From assembly GCF_943169845.1 (NCBI RefSeq), contig NZ_CALPBW010000002.1:1-64000 (forward strand): DNA of 64,000 bases. Reading direction: 5' to 3'. The stretch is from Peptoniphilus rachelemmaiella. GTDB taxonomy: Bacteria > Bacillota > Clostridia > Tissierellales > Peptoniphilaceae. A program made the translations under genes and the position numbers. The notes below the pieces were generated by a model that worked only from the letters and a program-made list of their open reading frames with translations, made no database searches and was not told the origin of the DNA. This document shows, one piece after another, positions 1-7,665 of the stretch (positions are counted from its first letter, which is position 1; the number at the start of each line of letters is the position of its first letter).

Positions 1-267
1 CAGAACGACAAAGAAACCGCCGCCACCGCCCTTTCAAAGTGGATGGAAGAGGCAAAGAAAGGCGGGCAAAAGGAATGGCGTTACTGCTTGCGCGCCTACA
101 ACAACTGGTTCGAGGAGATCACCAACAGCTTTGATTACCCGTGGAGTAACGGCTATGTGGAAGGAACGCACAACAAGATCAAGACCGTGAAGCGTGTGGC
201 TTTTGGGATGCAAAACTTTCATCATTTTCGAACCAAATTACTCTTTGTTTGTTCAAAAGATCGGTGA
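1..267 (+). CDS. ISL3-family transposase, C-terminal fragment
   Basis: An open frame runs from the first base of the window to a TGA at 265-267 and gives about 88 residues. The segment SNGYVEGTHNKIKTVKR followed by AFGMQNFHHFR is the C-terminal part of the DDE domain of ISL3 transposases (the conserved N-G-x-x-E-G-x-N-N-K-I-K block including the last acidic residue). The protein would cut and join IS ends during transposition. The N-terminal zinc-binding and DDE parts lie before the window, so whether the gene is intact cannot be judged. What is visible has no stop or frameshift. Confidence 0.85.
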   Translation, partial: QNDKETAATALSKWMEEAKKGGQKEWRYCLRAYNNWFEEITNSFDYPWSNGYVEGTHNKIKTVKRVAFGMQNFHHFRTKLLFVCSKDR

Positions 268-313
268 TGGATGGCTTTTAGGAAAACAAAAAGGAGCCTA
301 GTTTTCACTAGAC

Positions 314-336
314 TCCCCAATGGTTGACATAGAACC
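314..336 (+). repeat. Putative right terminal inverted repeat of the ISL3 element
   Basis: Read on the minus strand this is GGTTCTATGTCAACCATTGG, the kind of end seen on ISL3-family elements, placed 47 bp after the transposase stop. A small hairpin (GGAG-CTAG / CTAG-CTCC, about 291-314) lies just inside it and may stop transposase transcription. Confidence 0.6.
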
Positions 337-342
337 ATAAAA

Positions 343-375
343 AAGAAGGGTGAATCGGATGATTCGCCCTTCTTT
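343..375. terminator. Rho-independent terminator, probably bidirectional
   Basis: A 14-bp stem (AAGAAGGG-GAATC against GATTCGCCCTTCTT, one G-T position) with a GGAT loop. An A-run precedes it and a short T-run follows it. It could serve both the IS on the plus strand and the lipoprotein gene on the minus strand. Confidence 0.75.
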
Positions 376-384
376 ATCCCTATG

Positions 385-407
385 ACGCCTCTTCGGAGGC
401 GTTTTTT
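385..407 (+). terminator. Rho-independent terminator
   Basis: Stem ACGCCTC / GAGGCGT with a TTCG tetraloop, followed by six T on the plus strand. It points away from the IS. Confidence 0.7.
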
Positions 408-469
408 GTGTCTTGTAACTGCCGTAGGTGGAATTCGCGCCCCTCATCCTCTTCTTGCACCATGGAAAC

Positions 470-1216
470 TTAGGGTTCCTTTACCCCGTAGTGATCCATT
501 TGTTCAAAGTAGGCGTCGTATTCTTCCCGCGTCATGGATTCTTCCCGAAGCCGTTTATCCATTTCCGCCTTCTCCTCTGCCGCCGGATCCACGGTGGGAT
601 CGATGGAATCGAGGGCCTTTGCATCGATGGTGACGTCCTCGTGGAAAAGCCCGAAAAGGGTGTTGTCCCGCAGATCGTACATGCCATTGGGGCCGGTCAC
701 AAATAGATAGTAATCCTCCCGCGTCTTGTACCGATCCACCCTCGGGCGAGCGAGAAACAGGACTTTCTCATTCTCGTCGTTATACATGAAGTCCGCTTCC
801 GTCGGCTCCGCGTAGATGGTTTGCTTTTCATCGTCGACGACATCACCGCCGGGGATTCGCACGGTCACCGTTCTTCCCTCTTTCATTTCTCCCTTATAGA
901 CCTTCTTTACTTTAAAGACGGCGTCTCTGTAAACGGCTATGTCCCCGCCGCCATAAGGCGACACTTTAAAGGGTTTCGTAAAACCCAGAAAGTCTGCCGC
1001 CACCACCAAATCGGAGCTGTTTGCCATTTCATTGAAAGAAAGCTGCGGATAGTCGGTGTCCGTCGCTTTTTCAATTCGTTTATACTGATTTCGCGACGGA
1101 CTTTCAGCCTCTCCCGCTTTCTGACAAGCCACCGCAAAGAGGCAGATCGAAAGAACACATAAAATCGAGATCCAACGTATTTTCATAAGGCGGGCTTTCT
1201 TGCATTTAATCTTCAT
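470..1216 (-). CDS. Predicted lipoprotein of unknown function
   Basis: A 248-residue product. It starts with a short basic segment and a hydrophobic stretch that ends in FAVAC, a plausible lipobox; the cysteine would carry the lipid anchor, leaving the protein on the outer face of the cytoplasmic membrane. The ATG at 1216 was chosen because AAAGGTG lies 6 bp upstream; a GTG at 1225 overlaps that ribosome binding site. The mature part has no domain I recognise. It contains FKVKKVYKGEMKEGRTVTVRIPG and a later VLFLARP segment, reminiscent of small beta-rich secreted proteins, and an acidic, charged C-terminal third. No cysteine other than the lipobox one remains after cleavage. Function is unknown. 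Confidence 0.75.
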   Translation of the reverse strand: MKIKCKKARLMKIRWISILCVLSICLFAVACQKAGEAESPSRNQYKRIEKATDTDYPQLSFNEMANSSDLVVAADFLGFTKPFKVSPYGGGDIAVYRDAVFKVKKVYKGEMKEGRTVTVRIPGGDVVDDEKQTIYAEPTEADFMYNDENEKVLFLARPRVDRYKTREDYYLFVTGPNGMYDLRDNTLFGLFHEDVTIDAKALDSIDPTVDPAAEEKAEMDKRLREESMTREEYDAYFEQMDHYGVKEP

Positions 1217-1280
1217 GGAAATCACCTTTTTTATCCCTCTGCCCTTCTCCGGGTCACGCCCTTAATCCCGCCGACAGAAT

Positions 1281-1451
1281 TTATTTTTTGTTTTCATCCT
1301 CTAAAGCGGTATATTTCTTCAGGGCGTCTCTCCTCGCCTTATGGCAAACGCGGATAATAACGTAACATGCCAAGCTGATGGCGGCGACGACGACGATAAA
1401 AGCGATGATCAATTCAACAATGAGCAAAGCCCCTACAGGTGCAAAATCCAT
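1281..1451 (-). CDS. Small single-span membrane protein (56 aa)
   Basis: This short frame starts at an ATG 7 bp after a strong GAGGAGG ribosome binding site. The product begins MDFAPVGALLIVELIIAF, has one long hydrophobic helix (about residues 7-34), and ends in a basic then acidic tail finishing DENKK. Its size and shape suggest a small membrane-associated protein, possibly a regulator of a membrane complex; no family is recognised. It is transcribed toward the lipoprotein gene with about 64 bp between them, so both may be on one message. Confidence rests on the ribosome binding site and the coherent amphipathic layout. Confidence 0.6.
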   Translation of the reverse strand: MDFAPVGALLIVELIIAFIVVVAAISLACYVIIRVCHKARRDALKKYTALEDENKK

Positions 1452-1550
1452 AATTCGTCCTCCTCTCTACGGGAACAAGATATCATTCTACGAACTCTCT
1501 CTTTGTATATCGTATATACCCCCCATTGACTTCTAACCACCCTTCAGTCT

Positions 1551-1607
1551 TTTTATTAGAGCATTCTAATAAAAAATCGAGTAAGTCTTTTGCTTTTCTT
1601 ACTCGAT
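1551..1607 (-). terminator. Two consecutive hairpins: probable original rlmD terminator
   Basis: The first hairpin met by minus-strand transcription has perfect 10-bp arms ATCGAGTAAG / CTTACTCGAT (1576-1607), then a T-run on the minus strand. A second hairpin (TTATTAGA / TCTAATAA, about 1553-1572) follows. They lie directly after the displaced rlmD tail, which fits them having been the rlmD terminator before the island inserted. Confidence 0.7.
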
Positions 1608-1614
1608 CGCTTCT

Positions 1615-1675
1615 TTATTTTTTCCTTAATACTGCCACGCACTCCACCTGGAATACTGCCACGCACTCCACCTGG
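1615..1675 (-). pseudogene. Displaced 3' tail of rlmD (left attachment side)
   Basis: Read on the minus strand this segment encodes QVECVAVFQVECVAVLRKK and a stop. The living rlmD gene at 15.4-16.6 kb ends VECVAVLRRK. The fragment is therefore the last dozen codons of an rlmD gene, with the final 8 codons doubled. Upstream of codon QVEC the similarity stops abruptly, marking the probable junction with the mobile region. No start site is present. Confidence 0.8.
1628..1675. repeat. Perfect 24-bp tandem repeat within the displaced rlmD tail (candidate att site)
   Basis: Two exact copies (1628-1651 and 1652-1675) whose minus strand contains GTGGAGTGCGTGGCAGTATT. The unit equals 8 rlmD codons and keeps the frame. 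GTGGAGTGCGT resembles, from memory, the attachment core used by streptococcal elements that enter rum/rumA genes. Two copies suggest two successive integrations at the same site. Confidence 0.75.
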
Positions 1676-1823
1676 CTTGAGTGGTCAGTATGGATAAAAT
1701 TTAATATTTTAAGGAAGCCTCGTATGTGGGAATAGGATAAGAAATCTAGTCGAAAAACAAAATCTCTACTCTTAAAATCAACTATCTAATTATTACTGTT
1801 AAAATTTTCGCCCTTTACTTTTT

Positions 1824-3473
1824 TCAAGATTGCTCTGATCTCAACTTTCTAACCTCTTCTTTTAATTGCTCATTTTCTTTTCTTAGTGCTTCATTAATAA
1901 CATTATTTGAATTTTTCCACCAATTCAGTATCTCTAATACCACTTTATACAGATTGGGGTTATTAATAATAACCACTTCTAGTTTATCTCTAACTCTTGT
2001 TAACGCTTCAAAGTAACAGCTGAATTCATCGTATGGATAATTTCTATAATCATCACTTTCTTTATAATTAGACGTCAATTTAGCCGTTTCTTTATCGTAA
2101 AAGATATACTCATCAAATATCACAATGACATTGTTATATTCTTTTCCTATAACATCATGGATGTTTTTTGAATTAATTACAAAATTTTTCCTTTGCTTTC
2201 TTCCTGTAGTTTTTGTACTATATTCCGTTAATTCAATAGGTATAAATTGGTCATGACGATACCTATACTCTATATAATCAGATGCCCCTTCTCTATTATT
2301 AAAGTATTTAACAGTTACTTTTTTATAATCAGCTGGTTGACTCTCTCTATCCGTAGGTTGTAATAATTTTCTAATAAACCACGACATCTCATTATTTTGT
2401 CTAATCTTATCACCTAGAAAATAATTAGTAATTTTTATACCTTGATTAAGTTTATCTTCTATATTTAATGTTTTCTCAGAAGGATGTAGTGTTTGTATTT
2501 TGTCGATACTATAAACAACTAGTTCTACGTCTAAATCTATTAAAATATTATACTGCTCTTCTCTTACTCTTTGAAATTCATCAAATAAAACAACATCATA
2601 CTTTCTAAGCTGTGAAAAATCAGAACTTATCGACTTAATATCAAAAATATCAAAGTTATGAATTCTACTTAATTCTCTGAAGTTCTCTAATTTACCACAA
2701 AAAACTAAAATTACTTTTTTACCTTGTTTTATAAATTCTGCGGCTAAATCAAATAGTACAAGTGATTTTCCAGTGCCTGCCCTGCCCGACACACTATGAT
2801 ATACCGATCTAGAATTTAATATTTTATCGACTACTTCTCTTTGTTCCTGATTTAAGTAGTAAGAGTTCTTTACGAATTTTTCAGGCTCACTATAAGGAGA
2901 TATTATTAAATCTTCTGGTTTTATCATTTCAAGCTTATTACATTTAATGTAGTCACTTGTTATATCTAGAATCAAGCTGGAAAATCCTACTTCTACCAAC
3001 TTATAATCTTTATTTGAACAACCATCAGTTGGAACTAACCTATACAATTTTTCATCACTTAAAACATATGTATAATTAATTACATTTTCTGTGCAATTTA
3101 ATAAAATATGATTTTGTCTTCTTAAAGTATCTTCCAATTTCTCCTTACCACCATTTGGATATTCAGACTTTAATTCAATATTTAAAGTTGTATCTTTGGT
3201 AAATCTTAATAAATCAAATTCCTGATTAATAGCTTTACTGTTTTTATAACCATAATAAAAAGCTTCTTTCTGTTCAGAATTCAATTTACTGCTTATTTTT
3301 TCATATAAAGATTTAAAAGTTTCCAGTTCTCTATACTTTATCTGAACATTTGAAATATTTTGTATTTCGTCATCGAGAGTTGCTATAAAGTTTTTCATTA
3401 TATTTTCGTCATTATAGATAACAGGATTGCTTATAATTTGATATAAAGACTCTAAATTAATACTTCTACTCAT
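1824..3473 (-). CDS. Nuclease-helicase fusion protein (PD-(D/E)XK-like N-terminus, SF1/DUF2075-like helicase)
   Basis: 549 residues. The N-terminal third contains EFDLLR (85-90) and NIELKS (98-103), the D...ExK pattern of PD-(D/E)XK nucleases. A helicase core follows: LNQEQREVVDKI (Q-type motif, about 207), Walker A GRAGTGKS (230-237), Walker B VVLFDEFQR (294-302), and a C-terminal YFEALTRVRDKLEVVI segment like the last motif of UvrD/DUF2075 helicases. A short coiled coil ends the protein. DUF2075 helicases occur in phage defence and DNA-processing modules; action on DNA or RNA in the cytoplasm is inferred, not shown. The gene is last in an operon starting at 4977, 54 bp after the M23 peptidase gene, and has an AAGGGAAGGT ribosome binding site. 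Confidence 0.75.
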   Translation of the reverse strand: MSRSINLESLYQIISNPVIYNDENIMKNFIATLDDEIQNISNVQIKYRELETFKSLYEKISSKLNSEQKEAFYYGYKNSKAINQEFDLLRFTKDTTLNIELKSEYPNGGKEKLEDTLRRQNHILLNCTENVINYTYVLSDEKLYRLVPTDGCSNKDYKLVEVGFSSLILDITSDYIKCNKLEMIKPEDLIISPYSEPEKFVKNSYYLNQEQREVVDKILNSRSVYHSVSGRAGTGKSLVLFDLAAEFIKQGKKVILVFCGKLENFRELSRIHNFDIFDIKSISSDFSQLRKYDVVLFDEFQRVREEQYNILIDLDVELVVYSIDKIQTLHPSEKTLNIEDKLNQGIKITNYFLGDKIRQNNEMSWFIRKLLQPTDRESQPADYKKVTVKYFNNREGASDYIEYRYRHDQFIPIELTEYSTKTTGRKQRKNFVINSKNIHDVIGKEYNNVIVIFDEYIFYDKETAKLTSNYKESDDYRNYPYDEFSCYFEALTRVRDKLEVVIINNPNLYKVVLEILNWWKNSNNVINEALRKENEQLKEEVRKLRSEQS

Positions 3474-3527
3474 TTTATTACCTTCCCTTAAATTTATTCT
3501 TGTGATAAATACTTACCTATAATAATT

Positions 3528-4409
3528 TTATACAATATAATTTCTTACACTTTGCCCTCTATGAATATATTTGCCTTTATACATAGAGTAGTCAAAATCT
3601 GACTTAATCGGTCTTGAATCATACCTATTATAATCTTCTATTTTATCAACTTTTATGTCTTTAAATTCAATCGGAAGTCCAGCTGATAGTACAAAGCCTT
3701 TTCTATTTTGTACATGAAAATGTATATGAGGCTCCGTTGTATTGCCTGAATTTCCACACTCAGCTAATTCTTGATATCTTTTTACCGTATCGCCTTTTTT
3801 AACTAAAAAGCTATTTGGTTTTATATGGCAAATTAGAGAATACTCATTTTCCATATGTTTGATTACAATGTAATTTCCTCTGATATCTCTTATTAAAGGA
3901 TCTGTAGAATTATTCCACATAATCTTACTATCTTTGCATTTATTAGATACTTCAACTACTATCCCGTCTGCTGGAGCTATTATATCGCTTTCATAACAAT
4001 AATAATTTTCTAGTTTTTTTCTATCTCCATTATAACTCTTTAGTTTATCGTCTAACTTTATAAAATCATAAGCATATCTTTGAGCATTAATACTCCAAGA
4101 GTGTGATAATTCCTTATCCACACCTCCATTAACTACTGTCCATTTACCTTTGAAGGGTAAAGAGTACTTAATATCGCTTTTATAATTTGAAACACAGGGG
4201 ACTGGATTGTTTTTTAACGGAATAGCGAACATTGCAAAAAGTTGTCCTAAAGATTGAATGAAAATTGGCAAAGTAAATAATAACTCAAAAAAACCAAATA
4301 TCCAAAATCCCCATAAAATTTTCCATAACTGACTATCAAAAACAAATCCGAAGAAACCAAATAATCCTACCCATTTAAGATATGATGCTAGTTTAATAAA
4401 AATCCTCAT
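3528..4409 (-). CDS. Membrane-anchored M23 (LytM-type) metallopeptidase
   Basis: 293 residues. Two hydrophobic segments (about residues 10-26 and 31-62) are followed by a peptidase domain. Zinc-ligand candidates are H103 and D115 (in SHSWSINAQRYAYDF), H195, and the HIHFH motif at 228-232. M23 enzymes cut peptide cross-links of cell-wall peptidoglycan or bacteriocin-like peptides, here probably on the outside of the membrane. A secreted lytic enzyme is unexpected next to a cytoplasmic nuclease-helicase. It begins 9 bp after the XRE regulator gene stops and has a GGGGATATTT spacing region. An alternative is an anti-competitor or lysis function; motif assignment is firm, role is not. Confidence 0.8.
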   Translation of the reverse strand: MRIFIKLASYLKWVGLFGFFGFVFDSQLWKILWGFWIFGFFELLFTLPIFIQSLGQLFAMFAIPLKNNPVPCVSNYKSDIKYSLPFKGKWTVVNGGVDKELSHSWSINAQRYAYDFIKLDDKLKSYNGDRKKLENYYCYESDIIAPADGIVVEVSNKCKDSKIMWNNSTDPLIRDIRGNYIVIKHMENEYSLICHIKPNSFLVKKGDTVKRYQELAECGNSGNTTEPHIHFHVQNRKGFVLSAGLPIEFKDIKVDKIEDYNRYDSRPIKSDFDYSMYKGKYIHRGQSVRNYIV

Positions 4410-4418
4410 AAATATCCC

Positions 4419-4619
4419 CTATTCATCTATAACGTTAAAAATATCTTCAATACTCACATTAAATATCTTGGCAATATTCCAAGCCAATTCCAAAGATGGG
4501 TTATAACGGCCATTCTCTAAATTTCCTATAGTTTCTCTTCTAACACCCACTAATTTCGCCAAATCAGCTTGTGTAAAATTATACTTTGCCCTATATTCTT
4601 TTATTCTATTTTCAATCAT
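4419..4619 (-). CDS. XRE-family transcriptional regulator (66 aa)
   Basis: The whole 66-residue protein is a Cro/CI-type helix-turn-helix: YNFTQADLAKLVGVRRETIG forms helices 1-3 and the ending IFNVSIEDIFNVIDE is typical of this compact subfamily. Such small regulators are usually encoded next to a membrane protein gene and repress their own operon. The start overlaps the preceding gene by 8 bp, so translation is probably coupled. The inverted repeat at 4990-5028, lying over the -10 box of the operon promoter, is the obvious candidate operator. Confidence 0.85.
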   Translation of the reverse strand: MIENRIKEYRAKYNFTQADLAKLVGVRRETIGNLENGRYNPSLELAWNIAKIFNVSIEDIFNVIDE

Positions 4620-4977
4620 TTCTCATACCTAGCTTTTCTCTAAACTCATAAATTATGATTAATATCGTATATACAAAAATTGATATAGTCCAAGCTAGTA
4701 TTAAAGCAAATATAGAAGATTCATATAATCCATAATTTAGGACGAAAAATTTATATAGGCTTATTATTACAAAAACTAAATTTCCAGCAAAAAATGAAAA
4801 TGCAGCAGATTTATTTGTGTAGTCTTCCAACATCTCGTCAATATCAATAAATAGATATTTAAAATGTATTAAAAATGCAAAGAAGCACAGAAATAGCTTA
4901 TTCTCTGTATAGATTCCTAAAATTCCTAATGCTGATAAAAGCCCTAAAGATCCATAGATTAATTTGTATTTATTCAT
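4612..4977 (-). CDS. Four-span membrane protein of unknown function
   Basis: 121 residues with about four hydrophobic helices (near 6-24, 27-47, 58-77 and 85-110) and short loops; the second loop has an acidic IDIDEMLEDY segment. Membrane partners of this kind commonly precede compact XRE regulators in Firmicutes, where a sensory role has been proposed; I cannot name a family with confidence. It is the first gene of the operon, with a good AAAGGAG ribosome binding site, a near-consensus promoter and an operator-like repeat directly upstream. Confidence 0.65.
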   Translation of the reverse strand: MNKYKLIYGSLGLLSALGILGIYTENKLFLCFFAFLIHFKYLFIDIDEMLEDYTNKSAAFSFFAGNLVFVIISLYKFFVLNYGLYESSIFALILAWTISIFVYTILIIIYEFREKLGMRND

Positions 4978-4989
4978 AGCTCACTCCTT

Positions 4990-5028
4990 TGTGGTATATT
5001 TCTATCATTTTGATGAAATTATACCACA
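4990..5028 (-). promoter_or_regulatory. Inverted repeat, candidate operator for the XRE regulator
   Basis: Perfect 9-bp arms TGTGGTATA / TATACCACA separated by 21 bp. One arm includes most of the -10 box, and the other lies just before the ribosome binding site of the first operon gene, so bound repressor could block both promoter and early transcription. The centre-to-centre distance of the arms is about 30 bp. Confidence 0.6.
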
Positions 5029-5046
5029 TCGCTAAATGTAAGACAA
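5018..5046 (-). promoter_or_regulatory. Sigma-A-type promoter of the 4977-1824 operon
   Basis: On the minus strand: -35 TTGTCT (5041-5046), a 17-bp spacer, and -10 TATAAT (5018-5023). This is one of the closest matches to consensus in the window and starts the four-gene operon. Confidence 0.75.
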
Positions 5047-5151
5047 TTAAAATCATCCTCTTTATATTTCAATTAATCTAAGACCTAATAAAATGAATTA
5101 GCAATATAAATTTTAATATGTTTATTTCCATTAATCATTCTGAGCACAAAA

Positions 5152-5191
5152 ATAGTCTTTTAGAATTTAACATAAAACTCTAAAAGACTAT
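5152..5191 (-). terminator. Hairpin with 13-bp perfect arms, probable terminator
   Basis: Arms ATAGTCTTTTAGA / TCTAAAAGACTAT with a 14-base loop. On the minus strand it is followed by TTTTTG, so it would end transcripts coming from 5.6 kb and insulate the operon promoter. Confidence 0.65.
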
Positions 5192-5594
5192 GACTTCACT
5201 GCATATTCTTTCTCTTTATATCTAAATAAAAATCATCTATTCTCCATCCATACCACCCCATGCTTTTAAGCAACTTAGGTAAACCATTAAATCTATTTTA
5301 ATTTATGAATTCATCTTTTATTCTATTCTATAAAACAATAAAATTTTTACTTGCTTGCTCACATTTGCGGGAGCTTAATGAAATTTCTTCACATTATTTC
5401 TTCTTATAACGAAAAGACCCGACTTGGCTCGCATTGTACTAAGAGACGTGTCGGGGACTATTAAGTATTATAATACACATTTATATCTATTTTCAAATCT
5501 TCTATTTCTCATATAAGTTTTTCAAACTAATTATATATAATTAGTTATCTATTTCGACTACCTCAAAAATTAATAGCTAGACAAAGAGGAAGTA
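5192..5594. other. AT-rich stretch without a supported gene
   Basis: About 400 bp of very AT-rich sequence. I see no frame with a ribosome binding site and no recognisable product. Its only clear structure is the hairpin-forming motif at 5418-5456. Confidence 0.5.
5418..5456. repeat. Hairpin motif, copy 1 of a related pair
   Basis: CCCGAC (5418-5423) pairs with GTCGGG (5450-5455). The inside reads TTGGCTCGCATTGTACTAAG then AGACGTGTCGGG. A closely related sequence lies at 6025-6071 on the other side of a small gene. The pair shares TGG-TCGCATTGT and AAGAG-CGT-TCGGG. Function unknown; recombinase binding or an RNA structure are options. Confidence 0.5.
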
Positions 5595-5816
5595 CTATTT
5601 AATGATAATTACCCAAATCCCAATTAAAATAAGGATAATGCCAATGATAAGTTCTACCAATCCTACCTTTTTAGCATAGGATTCTGTCTTTCTTCCAGAT
5701 TTATAATCTGCCTCAAAACCGTTAATCAAATTATATTTTTCTTTAAAATAGATCAAATATCCAAATGTAGTAAAAACGACCCCCACTATTATAAGTATTA
5801 TCTTTAGTAAATTCAC
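5595..5816 (-). CDS. Small two-span membrane protein, DUF3784-like
   Basis: 73 residues, started by GTG with AGAGGTG upstream. Two transmembrane helices (about 3-22 and 51-72) flank a conserved-looking loop KYNLINGFEADYKSGRKTES then YAKKVG. The pattern x-KYxLINGF-(x)-K-x-G-x-x-x-x-YAKxVG matches what I know of DUF3784 proteins, common on Firmicute mobile elements and of unknown role. It stands alone between the two copies of a hairpin motif, suggesting it moved as part of a small cassette. Confidence 0.65.
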   Translation of the reverse strand: MNLLKIILIIVGVVFTTFGYLIYFKEKYNLINGFEADYKSGRKTESYAKKVGLVELIIGIILILIGIWVIIIK

Positions 5817-6024
5817 TAAGCACCTCTATCAAAACTTCCTATGTTAACAAATCTCCTTATCATTTCTCAAAAATCAAATTGTAATTTACTTATATTTTGA
5901 ATATCCTTATTTTTCCCTATCTATATCCATAAAAATTTTACTGATGATTAGTTATATCCTAAAAACTAACTATTCTATCACTTTAATTAACACTTATACT
6001 ATTTTCTTAACAACAATACTATAC

Positions 6025-6071
6025 ACTAACAATGGTTCGCATTGTTAAGAGGCGTATCGGGTAATGTTAGT
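6025..6071. repeat. Hairpin motif, copy 2 of a related pair
   Basis: AACAAT (6028-6033) pairs with ATTGTT (6041-6046) around GGTTCGC, and the outer ACTAACA / TGTTAGT arms (6025-6031, 6065-6071) offer an alternative fold. Shares GTTCGCATTGT and AAGAGGCGTATCGGG with the motif at 5418-5456. It lies 35 bp after the stop of the serine recombinase gene at 6106. Confidence 0.5.
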
Positions 6072-6105
6072 TATATTGTATATTTACTTTTAATTCTTGT
6101 CAATT

Positions 6106-7665
6106 TTATATTTCAACTTCAAGTCCAGATTTAAATATTACTTTCAGTTTTTCTTCATAAACCACTATCTTCTCTATAAGTTTTCTTACTAAATCTTCAT
6201 CATAGCTTTCTATTTCTAATTCTTGGTTGTCTAGAAACTCTTTTAATTCCATTAGTCTGCTTTGTTCATTCTTCTCTTCTGCCATATCTAGTAGTATCTT
6301 ATCTTTTTCATTTCTTAATTCCTCCACCCTGTCTGCAAGGTCTGTATAGTCTTTCTTGGCATTAGCTACTTTTAAAAGTTCTTCTTGAACCGCCAGCATT
6401 TCTTGGTCTATTTCTTTGATTCTGCTACTTCCATTACCTGTGATGGCTTTTTCTATATTTTCTCTTATTATTTCTTTTAATTCACTGCTTTCAGATATAA
6501 GATGATTGATGGCTTCTACGACTGCTTCTTGTAGGTCTTCTTCTCTTATGGTTCTTGCTTCACATGCGTCTGGTCCATGGGTTACTCTTGTACAGCATCT
6601 CCAAACAGTATATTTCTTCCCTCTGTTGTTCCAAGCAATTCTCCTATAAATATCTCCGCATTTTGAGCAGTAGACAATACTTGAAAGTGTGTATTTGCTG
6701 GAATAAGTTCTTGTTTTTCCTTTGCCACTCACCATATTAGCTCGTCTGTACATTTCTTCCCCGACTCGCATGAAGATTTCTTTTGGTATGATGGCTTCGT
6801 GACTATTTTCTACATAATATTGAGGTGCAATTCCATCATTCTTTACCCTTTTCTTATTTAGAAAATCTACCGTATATGTTTTTTGTAAGAGGGCGTCTCC
6901 CATATATTTCTCATTGGTTAATATTTGATTGAGGTTTGATACATGCCACTTCTTATTTCCTGCTCCATTTACTATCTTATCTTTTTCAAGTCCTGCCTTT
7001 ATGTCTCGTAGACTTGCCCCTTCCAAGTATTCTCTGTAGATCCTTTTTACTATTTTTGCCTCTTCAGGAACTACGACAAGTTTTCCTTCTTCGTCTTTTG
7101 TATAGCCTAAAAACCTATTATGGTTTACCTGGACTTGGCCTTGTTGAAATCTATATTGAAATCCCAACTTCACATTTTGTGATAAAGACTGACTTTCCTG
7201 TTGAGCAAGAGATGCCATAATGGTAAGGAGGACTTCTCCCTTGGCATCCATCGTATTAATGTTTTCTTTTTCAAAGAAAACTGGGATGTTATTCTCTTTT
7301 AGTTTTCGAATATACTTTAAGCAGTCTAGTGTGTTTCTGGCAAACCTCGATATTGACTTTGTAATGATGTAGTCGATATTTCCTTCCATGGCTTCTTCAA
7401 TCATTTTATTAAAGCCAGCTCTTTTCTTGGTATATGTTCCACTGATTCCTTCATCAGAAAAAACTCCCGCAAATTCCCATTCTGGATTTTTCTTAATATA
7501 GTTTGTGTAATGGTCTACTTGAGTGTCATAAGAAGTTGCTTGTTCATCACTATCCGTTGATACCCTCGCATAAGCTGCCACTCTCAGTTTCTTCTTTTCT
7601 GATTCCTTAATGGAATTTCCTTTTTTCTTCTTCGCTGGTATGACTATAACCTTGCTATTCATCAT
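6106..7665 (-). CDS. Large serine recombinase, third of a trio
   Basis: 519 residues. The resolvase domain starts [11 protein letters not shown] with nucleophile Ser36 and contains the [12 protein letters not shown] block with the catalytic arginines. A Recombinase domain follows (GYTKDEEGK to the NEKYMGD segment), then a zinc ribbon (CSKCG ... WRCC ... C, about 345-380) and a C-terminal coiled coil. Such enzymes integrate and excise elements through short att sites with a 2-bp core. The start overlaps the end of the preceding gene by 11 bp; GAGGTGATAG precedes the first ATG. All catalytic features are present, so the protein looks functional. Confidence 0.9.
   Translation of the reverse strand: MMNSKVIVIPAKKKKGNSIKESEKKKLRVAAYARVSTDSDEQATSYDTQVDHYTNYIKKNPEWEFAGVFSDEGISGTYTKKRAGFNKMIEEAMEGNIDYIITKSISRFARNTLDCLKYIRKLKENNIPVFFEKENINTMDAKGEVLLTIMASLAQQESQSLSQNVKLGFQYRFQQGQVQVNHNRFLGYTKDEEGKLVVVPEEAKIVKRIYREYLEGASLRDIKAGLEKDKIVNGAGNKKWHVSNLNQILTNEKYMGDALLQKTYTVDFLNKKRVKNDGIAPQYYVENSHEAIIPKEIFMRVGEEMYRRANMVSGKGKTRTYSSKYTLSSIVYCSKCGDIYRRIAWNNRGKKYTVWRCCTRVTHGPDACEARTIREEDLQEAVVEAINHLISESSELKEIIRENIEKAITGNGSSRIKEIDQEMLAVQEELLKVANAKKDYTDLADRVEELRNEKDKILLDMAEEKNEQSRLMELKEFLDNQELEIESYDEDLVRKLIEKIVVYEEKLKVIFKSGLEVEI

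Larger units (their letters stand above)
1..336 (+). mobile_element. Right end of an ISL3-family insertion sequence (partial)
   Basis: The window opens inside a transposase reading frame whose C-terminus reads like ISL3 transposases. About 70 bp after its stop the sequence ends in tggttgacatagaacc; its complement (GGTTCTATGTCAACC) looks like the terminal inverted repeat usual for ISL3 elements. The left end lies outside the window, so neither the opposite repeat nor the 8-bp target duplication typical of the family can be checked. The element boundary at about 336 is inferred from the repeat alone. Confidence 0.7.
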
